Origin: Sporomusa acidovorans
GTDB lineage: Bacteria > Bacillota > Negativicutes > Sporomusales > Sporomusaceae
Direction: 5' to 3' (one strand)
DNA: 64,000 nt
NCBI RefSeq assembly: GCF_002257695.2
Contig: NZ_CP155571.1
The notes under the pieces were generated by a model. It saw only the letters and a list, made by a program, of their open reading frames with translations, was not told the origin of the DNA and made no database searches. Below, piece after piece: positions 49,260 to 57,583 of the stretch; the first letter of the stretch is position 1, and each line of letters begins with the position of its first letter. The position numbers and the translations under genes were made by a program.

Positions 49260-50097
49260 ATTAAAGGCCCATCTTGACAATATTGCTTTGTCCCATTCCG
49301 TTTTTGCTTTGCCGTTTGCTTATATGGGAGCCTTTTTGGCTGCAGGATCGATTCCCGGCGGCCATGACCTTGTATGGATCACGTTGGCCATGGTTGGCGC
49401 CAGGAGTGCTGCGCTGGCACTCAATAATCTGATTGATTTAAAATATGATAAGCTGCATCCACGCTTCACCAAAAGACCGATGGTAACCGGTACCGTTAAA
49501 CCCCGGGAGGCCGCTTTGCTTATTGTTTTTAGCCTGGCGCTGTTTTTTGCGGCTACGGCCCAGTTACAGCCTCTATGCCTAAAACTTTGGCCGCTCGCTT
49601 TAATTCCCTTGGTTATTTATCCTTATATGAAACGATTTTCCTGGACATGCCATTTGGTGTTAGGCTTGGCTTTGGCCGTAGCTCCGGTTGGTGCCTGGAT
49701 AGGTGTCAAGGGAGATATATCCCTTGCGGTTTTGTTATTAGGTTTGGCAGTAGGGGTGTGGATTGCCGGGTTTGACGTTATTTACGGTTGTCAGGATGTG
49801 GCGTTTGATAAGACAAACGGGTTGCATTCTATGCCGGTACGGTTCGGTGTCCGGGGAGCTTTAAGGCTGTCAAGGCTTATGCATGTTATCAGCATTGCGG
49901 GTTTTACCTTTGTCGGTATCCTGTTAGGACTGCATTTCATTTACTATATAGGCGTTATGCTTGCGGCCATGGTTCTTATCTACCAGCATACCATTGTGAG
50001 TCCTGAGAATTTAAGTGAAGTTACACAGCGTTATTTTATGCGCAATGGTTTAGTCAGCATTCTGCTCTTTATTTTTACTATTATTGCGTTAGTTTAA
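49252..50097 (+). CDS. UbiA-family prenyltransferase
   Basis: About 281 residues with eight or nine membrane helices. Asp-rich Mg-binding motifs NNLIDLKYDK (about 67) and DVIYGCQDVAFDK (about 182) place it among 4-hydroxybenzoate-type polyprenyltransferases, MqnP-like. It attaches the polyprenyl chain to an aromatic ring in the membrane. TTG 49252 is chosen since GGAAGGA lies nine bases upstream; the longer frame from ATG 49222 would sit inside ubiD. Translationally coupled with ubiD. Confidence 0.88.
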   Translation: MSKLKAHLDNIALSHSVFALPFAYMGAFLAAGSIPGGHDLVWITLAMVGARSAALALNNLIDLKYDKLHPRFTKRPMVTGTVKPREAALLIVFSLALFFAATAQLQPLCLKLWPLALIPLVIYPYMKRFSWTCHLVLGLALAVAPVGAWIGVKGDISLAVLLLGLAVGVWIAGFDVIYGCQDVAFDKTNGLHSMPVRFGVRGALRLSRLMHVISIAGFTFVGILLGLHFIYYIGVMLAAMVLIYQHTIVSPENLSEVTQRYFMRNGLVSILLFIFTIIALV

Positions 50098-50123
50098 AAT
50101 GAATTATCATTTTTTGTATTATT

Positions 50124-50168
50124 TTGCGCCTCTTTGCTGCTAATACCGGTTATAGTAAAGGGGCGCAA
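50124..50168 (+). terminator. stem-loop after ubiA-type gene
   Basis: TTGCGCC / GGCGCAA outer stem with inner CTTT / AAAG and a 21-base loop; only TT follows, so it is a weak terminator at best. The rest up to 50372 is AT-rich and should contain the promoter of the acetogenesis operon, which was not pinned down. Confidence 0.5.
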
Positions 50169-50372
50169 TTCCTTTGAACAAGCTTCGACAAAATATGTCA
50201 ATAATATTTTTTTTGGATAATTAAAAACTAGCAGGAATTTCTGAAAATAAAGCGAATTTTTTTCCATTAGAATGTATGTGAAATAACAAACTAATTTTAT
50301 TTGCTGCAGTGAACGTGGTATATGTAGCTGTTCTGACATGCTAAATTCAGAATGAGACGGGAGGATAAGAGT

Positions 50373-51005
50373 ATGAGTATGCTGGATAAGTCTTGCTCCG
50401 ATTTTCTGGAAGTACTGGCTTCCAAAGCTCCGGTTCCGGGCGGTGGCGGTGCGGCAGCCCTTGGCGGTGCTATTGGGATGGCTCTTTCCAACATGGTTGG
50501 GAATCTGACTGTGGGCAAAAAGAAATATGCCGAGGTAGAGGGAGAAGTCAAAGAGTTAATTGCAAAAGGGGAACAGGTAATCGAAGAACTAAAAAAATTG
50601 GTAGATGAAGATGCGGCAGTATTTGAACCGCTTTCCAAAGCTTATGGTTTACCGAAAGACACCCCGGAACAAATTGCTTATAAAGAAAAAGTAATGGAAA
50701 AATGCTCTAAGGATGCCTGCGAAGGACCAATGAAAATTATGCGTAAGTGCTATGAAGGCATCAAAATCCATGAGCGTATGGGGCAAATAGGGACTAATCT
50801 GGCAATTTCCGATGTCGGTTGCGGCGTTGTATTTTTAAAGTCCGCGCTTATTAGCGGAATGTTGAATGTTGTAATTAACCTCAATACGATTAAAGACCAG
50901 GAATATGTGAAGAAAAACCGGGCAGAAATGGAACAGTTGCTGGCTGAAGGCTCGAAGATTGCCGATGCTACACTGGAACTTGTTCTTAGCAAAATAAAAA
51001 AATAG
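50373..51005 (+). CDS. fchA: methenyl-THF cyclohydrolase (FchA)
   Basis: 210-residue helical protein of the formiminotransferase-cyclodeaminase family. The motif APVPGGGGAAALGGAIG (about 21-37) binds the folate; VGNLTVGKKKY follows. In acetogens it converts formyl-THF to methenyl-THF. ATG 50373 (GGGAGG upstream) rather than ATG 50352. First gene of the Wood-Ljungdahl operon, 13 bases before folD. Confidence 0.92.
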   Translation: MSMLDKSCSDFLEVLASKAPVPGGGGAAALGGAIGMALSNMVGNLTVGKKKYAEVEGEVKELIAKGEQVIEELKKLVDEDAAVFEPLSKAYGLPKDTPEQIAYKEKVMEKCSKDACEGPMKIMRKCYEGIKIHERMGQIGTNLAISDVGCGVVFLKSALISGMLNVVINLNTIKDQEYVKKNRAEMEQLLAEGSKIADATLELVLSKIKK

Positions 51006-51018
51006 GAGGAATTTAACA

Positions 51019-51882
51019 ATGGCCGAAAGATTAGCCGGTAAAGCGGTCGCAGATGCCATGAAAGATGAACTCTCACAAAAGGTTGCTGCGATAAAAGCCA
51101 AAGGAATTACTCCCAAATTAGGCATTATCCGGGTTGGTGCCCGTCCTGATGATCTTTTCTATGAAGGGGGCGCCAAAAAGACCTGTGAATCCATCGGTAT
51201 GGCTTATCAAGTCTTTGAATATCCGGCTGATATTGATCAGGCTGCTTTTGAAAAAGCCGTGATCAGTGTGGGTGACAATAAAGAAATCAATGGCATCTTG
51301 ATGTTTGCGCCATTGCCTAAACAACTGGACGAAAAGAAAATTCGCAGCCTGATTCCTGTGGAAAAAGACGTAGACTGCATGACAATTGGCAGCGCGGCCA
51401 AAGTTTACACAGATGATCCAACGGGCTTCCCGCCGTGTACGCCGACAGCCTGCATGGATATCCTTAAATTTTACAATATCCCGCTTAAGGGCAAAAAGGC
51501 AGTTGTGTTGGGACGGTCTCAGGTGGTTGGTAAACCGGTGGCAATGTTGCTGTTAAGAGAGCATGCCACGGTAACAATTTGCCATTCGCGGACGGAAAAT
51601 TTGCCGGCAGTTTGTGCTGAGGCTGATGTTTTGATCGCCGCCGTCGGCCGGGCAAAAATGGTAAAAGCTAGTTTTGTTAAACCCGGTCAAGTTGTTATTG
51701 ACGTAGGTATTAATGAAGATCCTGACAATCCCGGCAAATACTGCGGTGATGTTGATTATGCGGCAGTTGAACCGATTGTCGAAAAAATTACACCGGTTCC
51801 AGGCGGCGTTGGTTCAGTTACAACTGTTGTGCTATGTAAACAGACTATCCAAGCTTGTGAGCTGCAAAACAAGCTGATCTAA
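51019..51882 (+). CDS. folD: methylene-THF dehydrogenase/cyclohydrolase (FolD)
   Basis: 287 residues. The folate-site lysine lies in FYEGGAKKTCESIGM (about 50-64), the second signature is NGILMFAPLPKQLDEKKI, the NAD(P) domain has VVLGRSQVVGKPVAMLLL (about 158-175) and the family end PGGVGSVTTVVL. The usual motif SxxY is replaced by DDLFY, and PLP usually reads QLPLP; here FAPLPKQ, so this belongs to a divergent acetogen-type subgroup. It reduces methenyl- to methylene-THF. AGGAGG precedes the ATG. Confidence 0.92.
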   Translation: MAERLAGKAVADAMKDELSQKVAAIKAKGITPKLGIIRVGARPDDLFYEGGAKKTCESIGMAYQVFEYPADIDQAAFEKAVISVGDNKEINGILMFAPLPKQLDEKKIRSLIPVEKDVDCMTIGSAAKVYTDDPTGFPPCTPTACMDILKFYNIPLKGKKAVVLGRSQVVGKPVAMLLLREHATVTICHSRTENLPAVCAEADVLIAAVGRAKMVKASFVKPGQVVIDVGINEDPDNPGKYCGDVDYAAVEPIVEKITPVPGGVGSVTTVVLCKQTIQACELQNKLI

Positions 51883-51909
51883 GAATGGATATATACAACG
51901 CATTAAAGT

Positions 51910-51997
51910 TTTGCAGGTAGGTGGTGTGTTGGCAAAAGCGGAAGTCAAGCGCCAGCGGTGGAGCGTTGTCAATGCACCACCCACCTGAGTCTGCAAA
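51910..51997. ncRNA. long imperfect hairpin between folD and DUF3786 gene
   Basis: TTTGCAG pairs with CTGCAAA at the ends; inside, AGGTGGTG pairs with CACCACCC-type sequence, and a smaller GC-rich hairpin is at the tip. No T-run follows. It could be an mRNA processing or stability element or a small repeat; it matches no riboswitch known to me. Confidence 0.45.
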
Positions 51998-52078
51998 CTC
52001 TTTACTGCGGAATATATAGTAGCCTGCAGTTTATGATTTTCAGTAATTTTTGCTTTATTGCACTAGGAGGCACGGCTA

Positions 52079-52726
52079 ATGCAAACTGGTAATAGTAATC
52101 CCCAGCATCTGCAGGATGGCTATCAACTGGCTTATGAGAAGGCTTGTGCCGGTTTAAACAAAAAAAAACCGGCAGACATGGCTGCCAGCAGTGGTGCTGA
52201 TTTTGATGAAAATAAAAGCTTATTTACAATAAAATATATCAATGAGGTATACAATGTTCATTATCCGGACGGAGAGGTAAACTTCGCAGACCGTCAAGAC
52301 CCGGTGCCGGTGGCCGCTAAAGTCATATTGCTGCATTATTTACTTACGGCAAGCGGATCTCCCTTAACCGGTAAATGGATATCTTTTAAAGAAATACCTG
52401 GCGGCATGATTTATATACAGCCGTTTAACGGGCGTGTTCTTGGTGCCTTTAAAGCGGTTTTTGGCAAAAAAGCCGAGCTTTTAACCAAAGCGGGCGAAAA
52501 AATTGGCGGCAGTAATGCACGATTTGGTGATGTTGCCGTTACACTGAATATCTTGCCGCAGCTTCCTGTCACTTATGTGATTTGGGAGGGGGATGAAGAA
52601 TTCCCGGCAAATGCTACAGCGTTGTTTGATGCCACTGCTCAATATTATCTGCCTACAGAGGATTTGGTTGTGGCGGCGGCGGCTGGGGCCAGTTTGCTTA
52701 ACAAAACGGCACGGACGTTAAGTTGA
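52079..52726 (+). CDS. DUF3786 protein
   Basis: 215 residues. DUF3786 hallmarks include the FTIKYINEVYNVHYPDGEV region (about 49), PVAAKVILLHYLLTASG and LPVTYVIWEGDEEFPANATALFDATA near the C-terminus, in part. The family is found mostly in strict anaerobes close to CO-dehydrogenase/acetyl-CoA synthase and corrinoid genes; its function is unknown. Its place between folD and cooC suggests an accessory role in acetyl-CoA pathway enzyme assembly. GGAGG precedes the ATG. Confidence 0.87.
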   Translation: MQTGNSNPQHLQDGYQLAYEKACAGLNKKKPADMAASSGADFDENKSLFTIKYINEVYNVHYPDGEVNFADRQDPVPVAAKVILLHYLLTASGSPLTGKWISFKEIPGGMIYIQPFNGRVLGAFKAVFGKKAELLTKAGEKIGGSNARFGDVAVTLNILPQLPVTYVIWEGDEEFPANATALFDATAQYYLPTEDLVVAAAAGASLLNKTARTLS

Positions 52727-52795
52727 TCGAATAAATTTACCTCTTGCTGTTAAAAAAATTAATATATCATAACGCTATTTTAAGGAGGTGAGGTC

Positions 52796-53566
52796 TTGAA
52801 AATCGCAGTCTCCGGCAAAGGCGGCGTCGGAAAAACGTCTGTCTCTGCCAGTTTGGCAAAATTATTTGCCCGTGAAGGTCGTCGTGTATACGCAGTGGAT
52901 GCTGACCCGGACGCAAGCTTAGGTCTTGCATTAGGAATACCTGATGATATCTTGGCTAAAGTAATTCCGTTGATTGATATGGAAGACGTGATTAAGGAGA
53001 AGAGTGCCGGTGGCGGCTTGCTCTATAGTCTTAATCCTGATGTTGACGACATCTTAGACGAGTATTCCATTAGCGTGGGTAACATCAAATTCCTAAGAAT
53101 GGGTGCCATAAAACCAGGCGGTTCAGCCTGTTACTGCCGCGAAAATGCTTTTTTGTATTCCGTTGTGGATTCCCTGATCCTGGACAAAGATGACGTGGTT
53201 ATCCTTGATATGGGAGCAGGAATAGAGCATTTAACACGTGGCACGTCTAAAGGCATGGATCTTATGATTGTGGTTACCGAACCAAGCAAGACAAGTGTCC
53301 AGACAGCACGGGTGGTCATGCAATTAGCTAAGGATTTGGGTATTGAAGTTACCAAAGTAATTGCTAACAAAATCCGTACTCCGAAAGAAGAAGCATTTAT
53401 CCAGGCACAGTTTGCTGCTCAGGAACTGTTAGGCGTCATTCGTTTTGATGACGGTCTGCTGGATGTTGCTCTCGGAAACGAAGCAGACATACTTACCGGA
53501 GCCTTCAAAGCGAGTATGGAAGAAATTTATCTGCGTGTTGTTCAAGAGTGGAAAGACAAGCACTAA
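52796..53566 (+). CDS. cooC: CooC-type nickel-insertion ATPase
   Basis: 256 residues, MinD/SIMIBI ATPase. Walker A GKGGVGKTS (7-15), VDADPDASLGLALG (35-48), and the CxC motif at C112/C114 (SACYCREN) that binds Ni or Zn at the dimer interface in CooC1. It matures the C-cluster of CO dehydrogenase or the A-cluster of acetyl-CoA synthase. TTG start with GGAGGTGAGG upstream. Followed at 40 bases by fhs. Confidence 0.93.
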   Translation: MKIAVSGKGGVGKTSVSASLAKLFAREGRRVYAVDADPDASLGLALGIPDDILAKVIPLIDMEDVIKEKSAGGGLLYSLNPDVDDILDEYSISVGNIKFLRMGAIKPGGSACYCRENAFLYSVVDSLILDKDDVVILDMGAGIEHLTRGTSKGMDLMIVVTEPSKTSVQTARVVMQLAKDLGIEVTKVIANKIRTPKEEAFIQAQFAAQELLGVIRFDDGLLDVALGNEADILTGAFKASMEEIYLRVVQEWKDKH

Positions 53567-53606
53567 AGCAAAGTCTTGAAACAATTAAAAAAGGGGGATT
53601 TAGATT

Positions 53607-55367
53607 ATGGCTTGGGATCCTACAGTATTGAAAGACTGGCAAATTGCCGAAGCGGCAGAAGGTAACATACCTTCCACAGAGAAATACATGGAAATGATGG
53701 GACTGCAAAAGGATGAGATTATTCCTTACGGCAGAACGCCAAAAGTTGATTTCTTAAAGGTAATTGACCGTCTGAAAAATAAACCCGATGGTAAATACAT
53801 TGAGGTAACTGCCATTACTCCTACCCCACTTGGCGAAGGTAAATCAACAACTTCAATCGGCATTATGGAAGGGCTTGGTAAACGCGGCGTAAACGTCGGC
53901 GGTGCCTTGCGGCAGCCTTCCGGCGGACCTACCATGAACGTAAAAGGTACGGCAGCCGGCGGCGGCAACGCGCTGTTAATTCCGATGACCGAGTTCTCGC
54001 TTGGCTTGACCGGCGACATTAACGACATCATGAATGCGCACAATCTGGCGATGGTTGCCCTCAACGCCAGAATGCAGCATGAAGCCAACTACACCGACGC
54101 CGAGTTGGCAAAAAGAAACTTGAAGAGACTTGATATTGACCCGAAAAATATTGAAATGGGCTGGGTTATTGACTTTGCCGCCCAGGGCCTGCGCAATATC
54201 ATCATGGGTATTGGCGGTAAAAAAGACGGTTTCATGATGCAGTCCAAATTCGGGATTGCCGTTGGCTCCGAATTAATGGCAATCCTGGCTGTTGCCAAAG
54301 ATTTGGCCGACATGCGGGAACGGTTCAAACATATCGTAGTTGCCTACAACAAACAAGGCCAGCCGGTAACCACCGGTGACCTGGAAGTGGACGGCGCTAT
54401 GACCGCCTGGATGCGTAATACGGTTAATCCGACCCTGTGCGCAACCGTTGAAGGCCAGCCTTGCTTCGTACATGCCGGCCCGTTTGCCAACATTGCCATC
54501 GGCCAGTCCTCCATCATTGCCGACCGCATCGGCTTGAAATGCTTCGATTATCATATTACAGAGTCCGGTTTTGCTGCTGATATCGGCTTCGAGAAATTCT
54601 GGAACGTTAAATGCCGCCTGAGCGGACTCAAACCCAATGTATCGATCCTGGTAGCTACCGTGCGCGCGCTCAAGATGCATGGTGGTGGACCTACCGTTAT
54701 ACCGGGCCGTCCGTTGCCTGACGAATATACCAAGGAAAACCTGGGCCTGCTCGAAAAAGGCTGCGAAAACATGGTACATTTGATCAACATGATCAAAAAA
54801 TCCGGAATCAAACCGGTAGTATGTATTAATGCGTTCTACACCGATACGCCGGCCGAACATGCTTTGGTTAAGAGAATCGCCGAACAGGCCGGTGCCCGTG
54901 CTGCGGTTTCCCAGCATTGGCTCAAAGGCGGCGACGGTGCGCTTGATTTGGCTGACGCTGTTATGGATGCCTGTAAAGAAGAAGTTAACTTTAAGTATCT
55001 GTATCCGCTGGAAATGCCGCTGCGTCAACGCGTAGAAATGATTGCCAAGGAAGTCTATGGTGCTGACGGCGTTGACTGGGCGCCGCTGGCTCAGGAAAAA
55101 GCCCAAAGATTCGAAGCTGATCCGAAATATGCTGATTATTGCACCATGATGGTTAAGAGTCACCTATCCTTATCGCATGAACCTACCTGGAAAGGTGTTC
55201 CGAAAGGCTGGAGACTGCCAATCCGCGACGTTCTGGTCTATGGCGGCGCTAAATTCCTCTGCCCGATGGCCGGCGCAATCAGCTTAATGCCAGGAACCAG
55301 CTCTGATCCTGCTTACCGCCGCATTGATGTTGATGTGAATACCGGTAAGGTTAGCGGCCTGTTCTAA
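53607..55367 (+). CDS. fhs: formate-tetrahydrofolate ligase
   Basis: 586 residues, homotetrameric enzyme that activates formate with ATP as 10-formyl-THF, the first folate step of the methyl branch. P-loop TPLGEGKSTTSIG (about 73-85), GGGNALLIPM, NAHNLAM and the DIADRIGLKCFDYHITESGFAAD region, in part, are conserved. About 30 residues longer than the common 556-560, with most extra sequence at the N-terminus (DWQIAEAAEGNIPS) and near the C-terminal SLSHEPTWKGVPKGW. AAGGGGG precedes the ATG. Confidence 0.97.
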   Translation: MAWDPTVLKDWQIAEAAEGNIPSTEKYMEMMGLQKDEIIPYGRTPKVDFLKVIDRLKNKPDGKYIEVTAITPTPLGEGKSTTSIGIMEGLGKRGVNVGGALRQPSGGPTMNVKGTAAGGGNALLIPMTEFSLGLTGDINDIMNAHNLAMVALNARMQHEANYTDAELAKRNLKRLDIDPKNIEMGWVIDFAAQGLRNIIMGIGGKKDGFMMQSKFGIAVGSELMAILAVAKDLADMRERFKHIVVAYNKQGQPVTTGDLEVDGAMTAWMRNTVNPTLCATVEGQPCFVHAGPFANIAIGQSSIIADRIGLKCFDYHITESGFAADIGFEKFWNVKCRLSGLKPNVSILVATVRALKMHGGGPTVIPGRPLPDEYTKENLGLLEKGCENMVHLINMIKKSGIKPVVCINAFYTDTPAEHALVKRIAEQAGARAAVSQHWLKGGDGALDLADAVMDACKEEVNFKYLYPLEMPLRQRVEMIAKEVYGADGVDWAPLAQEKAQRFEADPKYADYCTMMVKSHLSLSHEPTWKGVPKGWRLPIRDVLVYGGAKFLCPMAGAISLMPGTSSDPAYRRIDVDVNTGKVSGLF

Positions 55368-55426
55368 GTAATAATAAAAAATTGCTTAGACATGTGAAAA
55401 TTTTTTCAAAATTGTAGTTTAAATTT

Positions 55427-55460
55427 GCAGGTATTCGTCCACTCAAGGGCGAATACCTGC
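55427..55460. promoter_or_regulatory. hairpin in fhs-acsA spacer
   Basis: 14-bp stem GCAGGTATTCGTCC / GGGCGAATACCTGC (one G-T) with loop ACTCAA in a 201-base space. No T-run follows. It may be an mRNA end-protecting or processing site that separates fhs from the strongly expressed acs genes; a separate acsA promoter could follow. Confidence 0.6.
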
Positions 55461-55568
55461 AGATAGAGTTTGTGAAAAAATCCTCATGATCCAACTCTGC
55501 TAGCTAAGCTCCTTGTAAGTAGACTCAAGTGAAAAACAACTATGATGAACATAGGGAGGAAAAGAAGA

Positions 55569-57509
55569 ATGTCCGAATACAAAACAATCGACGTGGCAGC
55601 CACCCAGATGCTGGATAAAGCCAAAGAAATTGGCTTTTTAACAACATTTGACCGCGCCAAAGCCCAAGAGCCTCGTTGTACCTTCGGTAATACTGGTATC
55701 TGCTGCCGTATCTGTCTGCAAGGCCCTTGCCGTATTCTGCCCAAGAAACCTGGTGGCAACAAAGGCGTTTGTGGCGCTATGGATTACACAATCGTTGCCC
55801 GTAACACCGTTCGCTATATTGCCGGTGGCGCAGCAGCTCACTCCGACCATGGCCGGGAAATTGCCGAGACTTTCCTGCATGTTGCGGAAGGCAAAGTTAA
55901 AGATTATAAAATTACAGATACTGATAAACTTATGCGAGTCGCCAAACAAATTGGTGTTGAGACTGAAGGCCGCGATATAATGGCAATTGCTAAAGATGTT
56001 GCCATGCTTGCGTTGCAAGAGTTTGCCGAAGTTGATGAATCTAAGGAACTTACCTGGATCACTAAATTCTCTAATGAGACAAGAAATCAAAAGTTCCGTG
56101 ATACTACTATTATGCCTAGCGGTATCAACCTTAGCTTGGCCAAATTATTGCACCAAACCCATATCGGGGTTGACGCTGACCCGGTAAACATTATCTTTGG
56201 CGGCTTAAAGGCTGCTCTTAGTGATGTTGCCGGTGAACATCTTGCTACTGACTTGTCGGATATTCTGTTTGGGACTGGTGTTCCTGTTGTTACTGAGGCA
56301 AATCTAGGCGCTATTAAAGCAGATAAAGTTAATATTGCCCTCCATGGTCATAACCCGCTCCTTAGTCAAGTAGTTGTTACTGCTGCTAAAGAGATGCAGG
56401 AAGAGGCAAAAGCTGCCGGTGCTGCTGGTGTTAATTTGGTTGGTATTTGCTGTACTGGTAATGAAGTATTGATGCGTGAAGGCGTGCCTATCGCCACTAA
56501 CTTTAGTACGCAAGAATTGGCCATTATGACAGGCGCTATGGATGCAATGGTTGTTGACGTTCAGTGCATTATGCCTAGCATACGTACTGCTGCTGAGTGC
56601 TTCCATACTAAGATCGTTACGACTATGCCTATTATGAAGATTCCTGGTGCTTATCATTTTGCATTTGACGAGCAGCACGCAATGGATAGCGCCAAGAAAA
56701 TCATTCGCTTGGCAATTGAAGCCTTTAAGAATCGTGATAAAGATAAAGTTTGCATTCCTAATATTAGGAATACTGTTGTTGCAGGTTTCAGTCTGGAAGC
56801 AATGTATAATATATTTAAAAAAATCAATCCTGAGTCTCCGATGAAAGTTGTTACCGATGCTATCGCCGCTGGTGAAATTAAAGGTGTTGCCGCTCTTATT
56901 GGGTGTAATAACCTGAAAGGTACTCATGACTTTAACCATACCACTATTGCTCAGGAATTGGCGAAAAATGACGTATTGTTGCTAGCTACCGGCTGCTCTG
57001 CTCAGGCACATGCTTTAGCTGGTTTGATGAATGGCGAAGCTGTGAAAAAATATGCAGGGGAAGGTCTGAAAAAATTCCATGCCCGGTTGAATGCCGCAGC
57101 AGGTTTAACAGCTGAATTGCCGTTGATGTTCCACATGGGTTCTTGTGTTGACAACAGCCGTGTTCAGGATTTTGCTACCGCTATGGCAAACGAAATGGGC
57201 GTTGATAACGCTGATATTCCTTTTGTTGTTAGTGCTCCGGAAGCTATGTCTGAAAAGGCAGTTGCTATCGGTGCTTGGAATGTTGCTTATGGTAATCCGA
57301 CACATGTTGGTGTTATAGCTCCGACTGTTGGCAGCCAACTTGTTAATGATGTTGTTACCAAAATTGCTGAAGATGTATTTGGCGGTTTCTTCTTCTGGGA
57401 GCCTGATGCTCATAAAGCTTCAGCAAGAATGGTTGAAATTCTCGAAGAACGTAATTGGAAGAATGCTATGCGTAAAAAAGCCCGTGATGCAAGGGAAGCT
57501 AGCAAATAA
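55569..57509 (+). CDS. acsA: CO dehydrogenase catalytic subunit (AcsA/CooS)
   Basis: 646 residues, Ni-Fe CO dehydrogenase of the acetyl-CoA synthase complex. B/D-cluster cysteines C37, C45, C46, C49, C54 and C68 (CTFGNTGICCRICLQGPCR); C-cluster ligand regions include HGHNPLLS, GICCTGNEVLMR, VDVQCIMPS, IGCNN and TGCSAQ. It interconverts CO2 and CO. ATG 55569 (GGGAGG upstream) is preferred to ATG 55542. From about 56000 onward T-ending codons (GTT, GCT, ACT) dominate more than in fhs or acsB. Confidence 0.97.
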   Translation: MSEYKTIDVAATQMLDKAKEIGFLTTFDRAKAQEPRCTFGNTGICCRICLQGPCRILPKKPGGNKGVCGAMDYTIVARNTVRYIAGGAAAHSDHGREIAETFLHVAEGKVKDYKITDTDKLMRVAKQIGVETEGRDIMAIAKDVAMLALQEFAEVDESKELTWITKFSNETRNQKFRDTTIMPSGINLSLAKLLHQTHIGVDADPVNIIFGGLKAALSDVAGEHLATDLSDILFGTGVPVVTEANLGAIKADKVNIALHGHNPLLSQVVVTAAKEMQEEAKAAGAAGVNLVGICCTGNEVLMREGVPIATNFSTQELAIMTGAMDAMVVDVQCIMPSIRTAAECFHTKIVTTMPIMKIPGAYHFAFDEQHAMDSAKKIIRLAIEAFKNRDKDKVCIPNIRNTVVAGFSLEAMYNIFKKINPESPMKVVTDAIAAGEIKGVAALIGCNNLKGTHDFNHTTIAQELAKNDVLLLATGCSAQAHALAGLMNGEAVKKYAGEGLKKFHARLNAAAGLTAELPLMFHMGSCVDNSRVQDFATAMANEMGVDNADIPFVVSAPEAMSEKAVAIGAWNVAYGNPTHVGVIAPTVGSQLVNDVVTKIAEDVFGGFFFWEPDAHKASARMVEILEERNWKNAMRKKARDAREASK

Positions 57510-57583
57510 TAGGAACGTTTCAAATCCAATAGCTACCGTTTAATATTGAGAAATTGACTCTATGAAGGAGGACGAAAAACAAT

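Noticed and set aside
51910..51997. tetrahydrofolate riboswitch
   Set aside because: Position in a folate operon is tempting, but the conserved THF riboswitch core was not seen and it lies after folD.
54273..55163. 296-codon open frame antisense to fhs
   Set aside because: Shadow of the strongly biased fhs codons; no family similarity.
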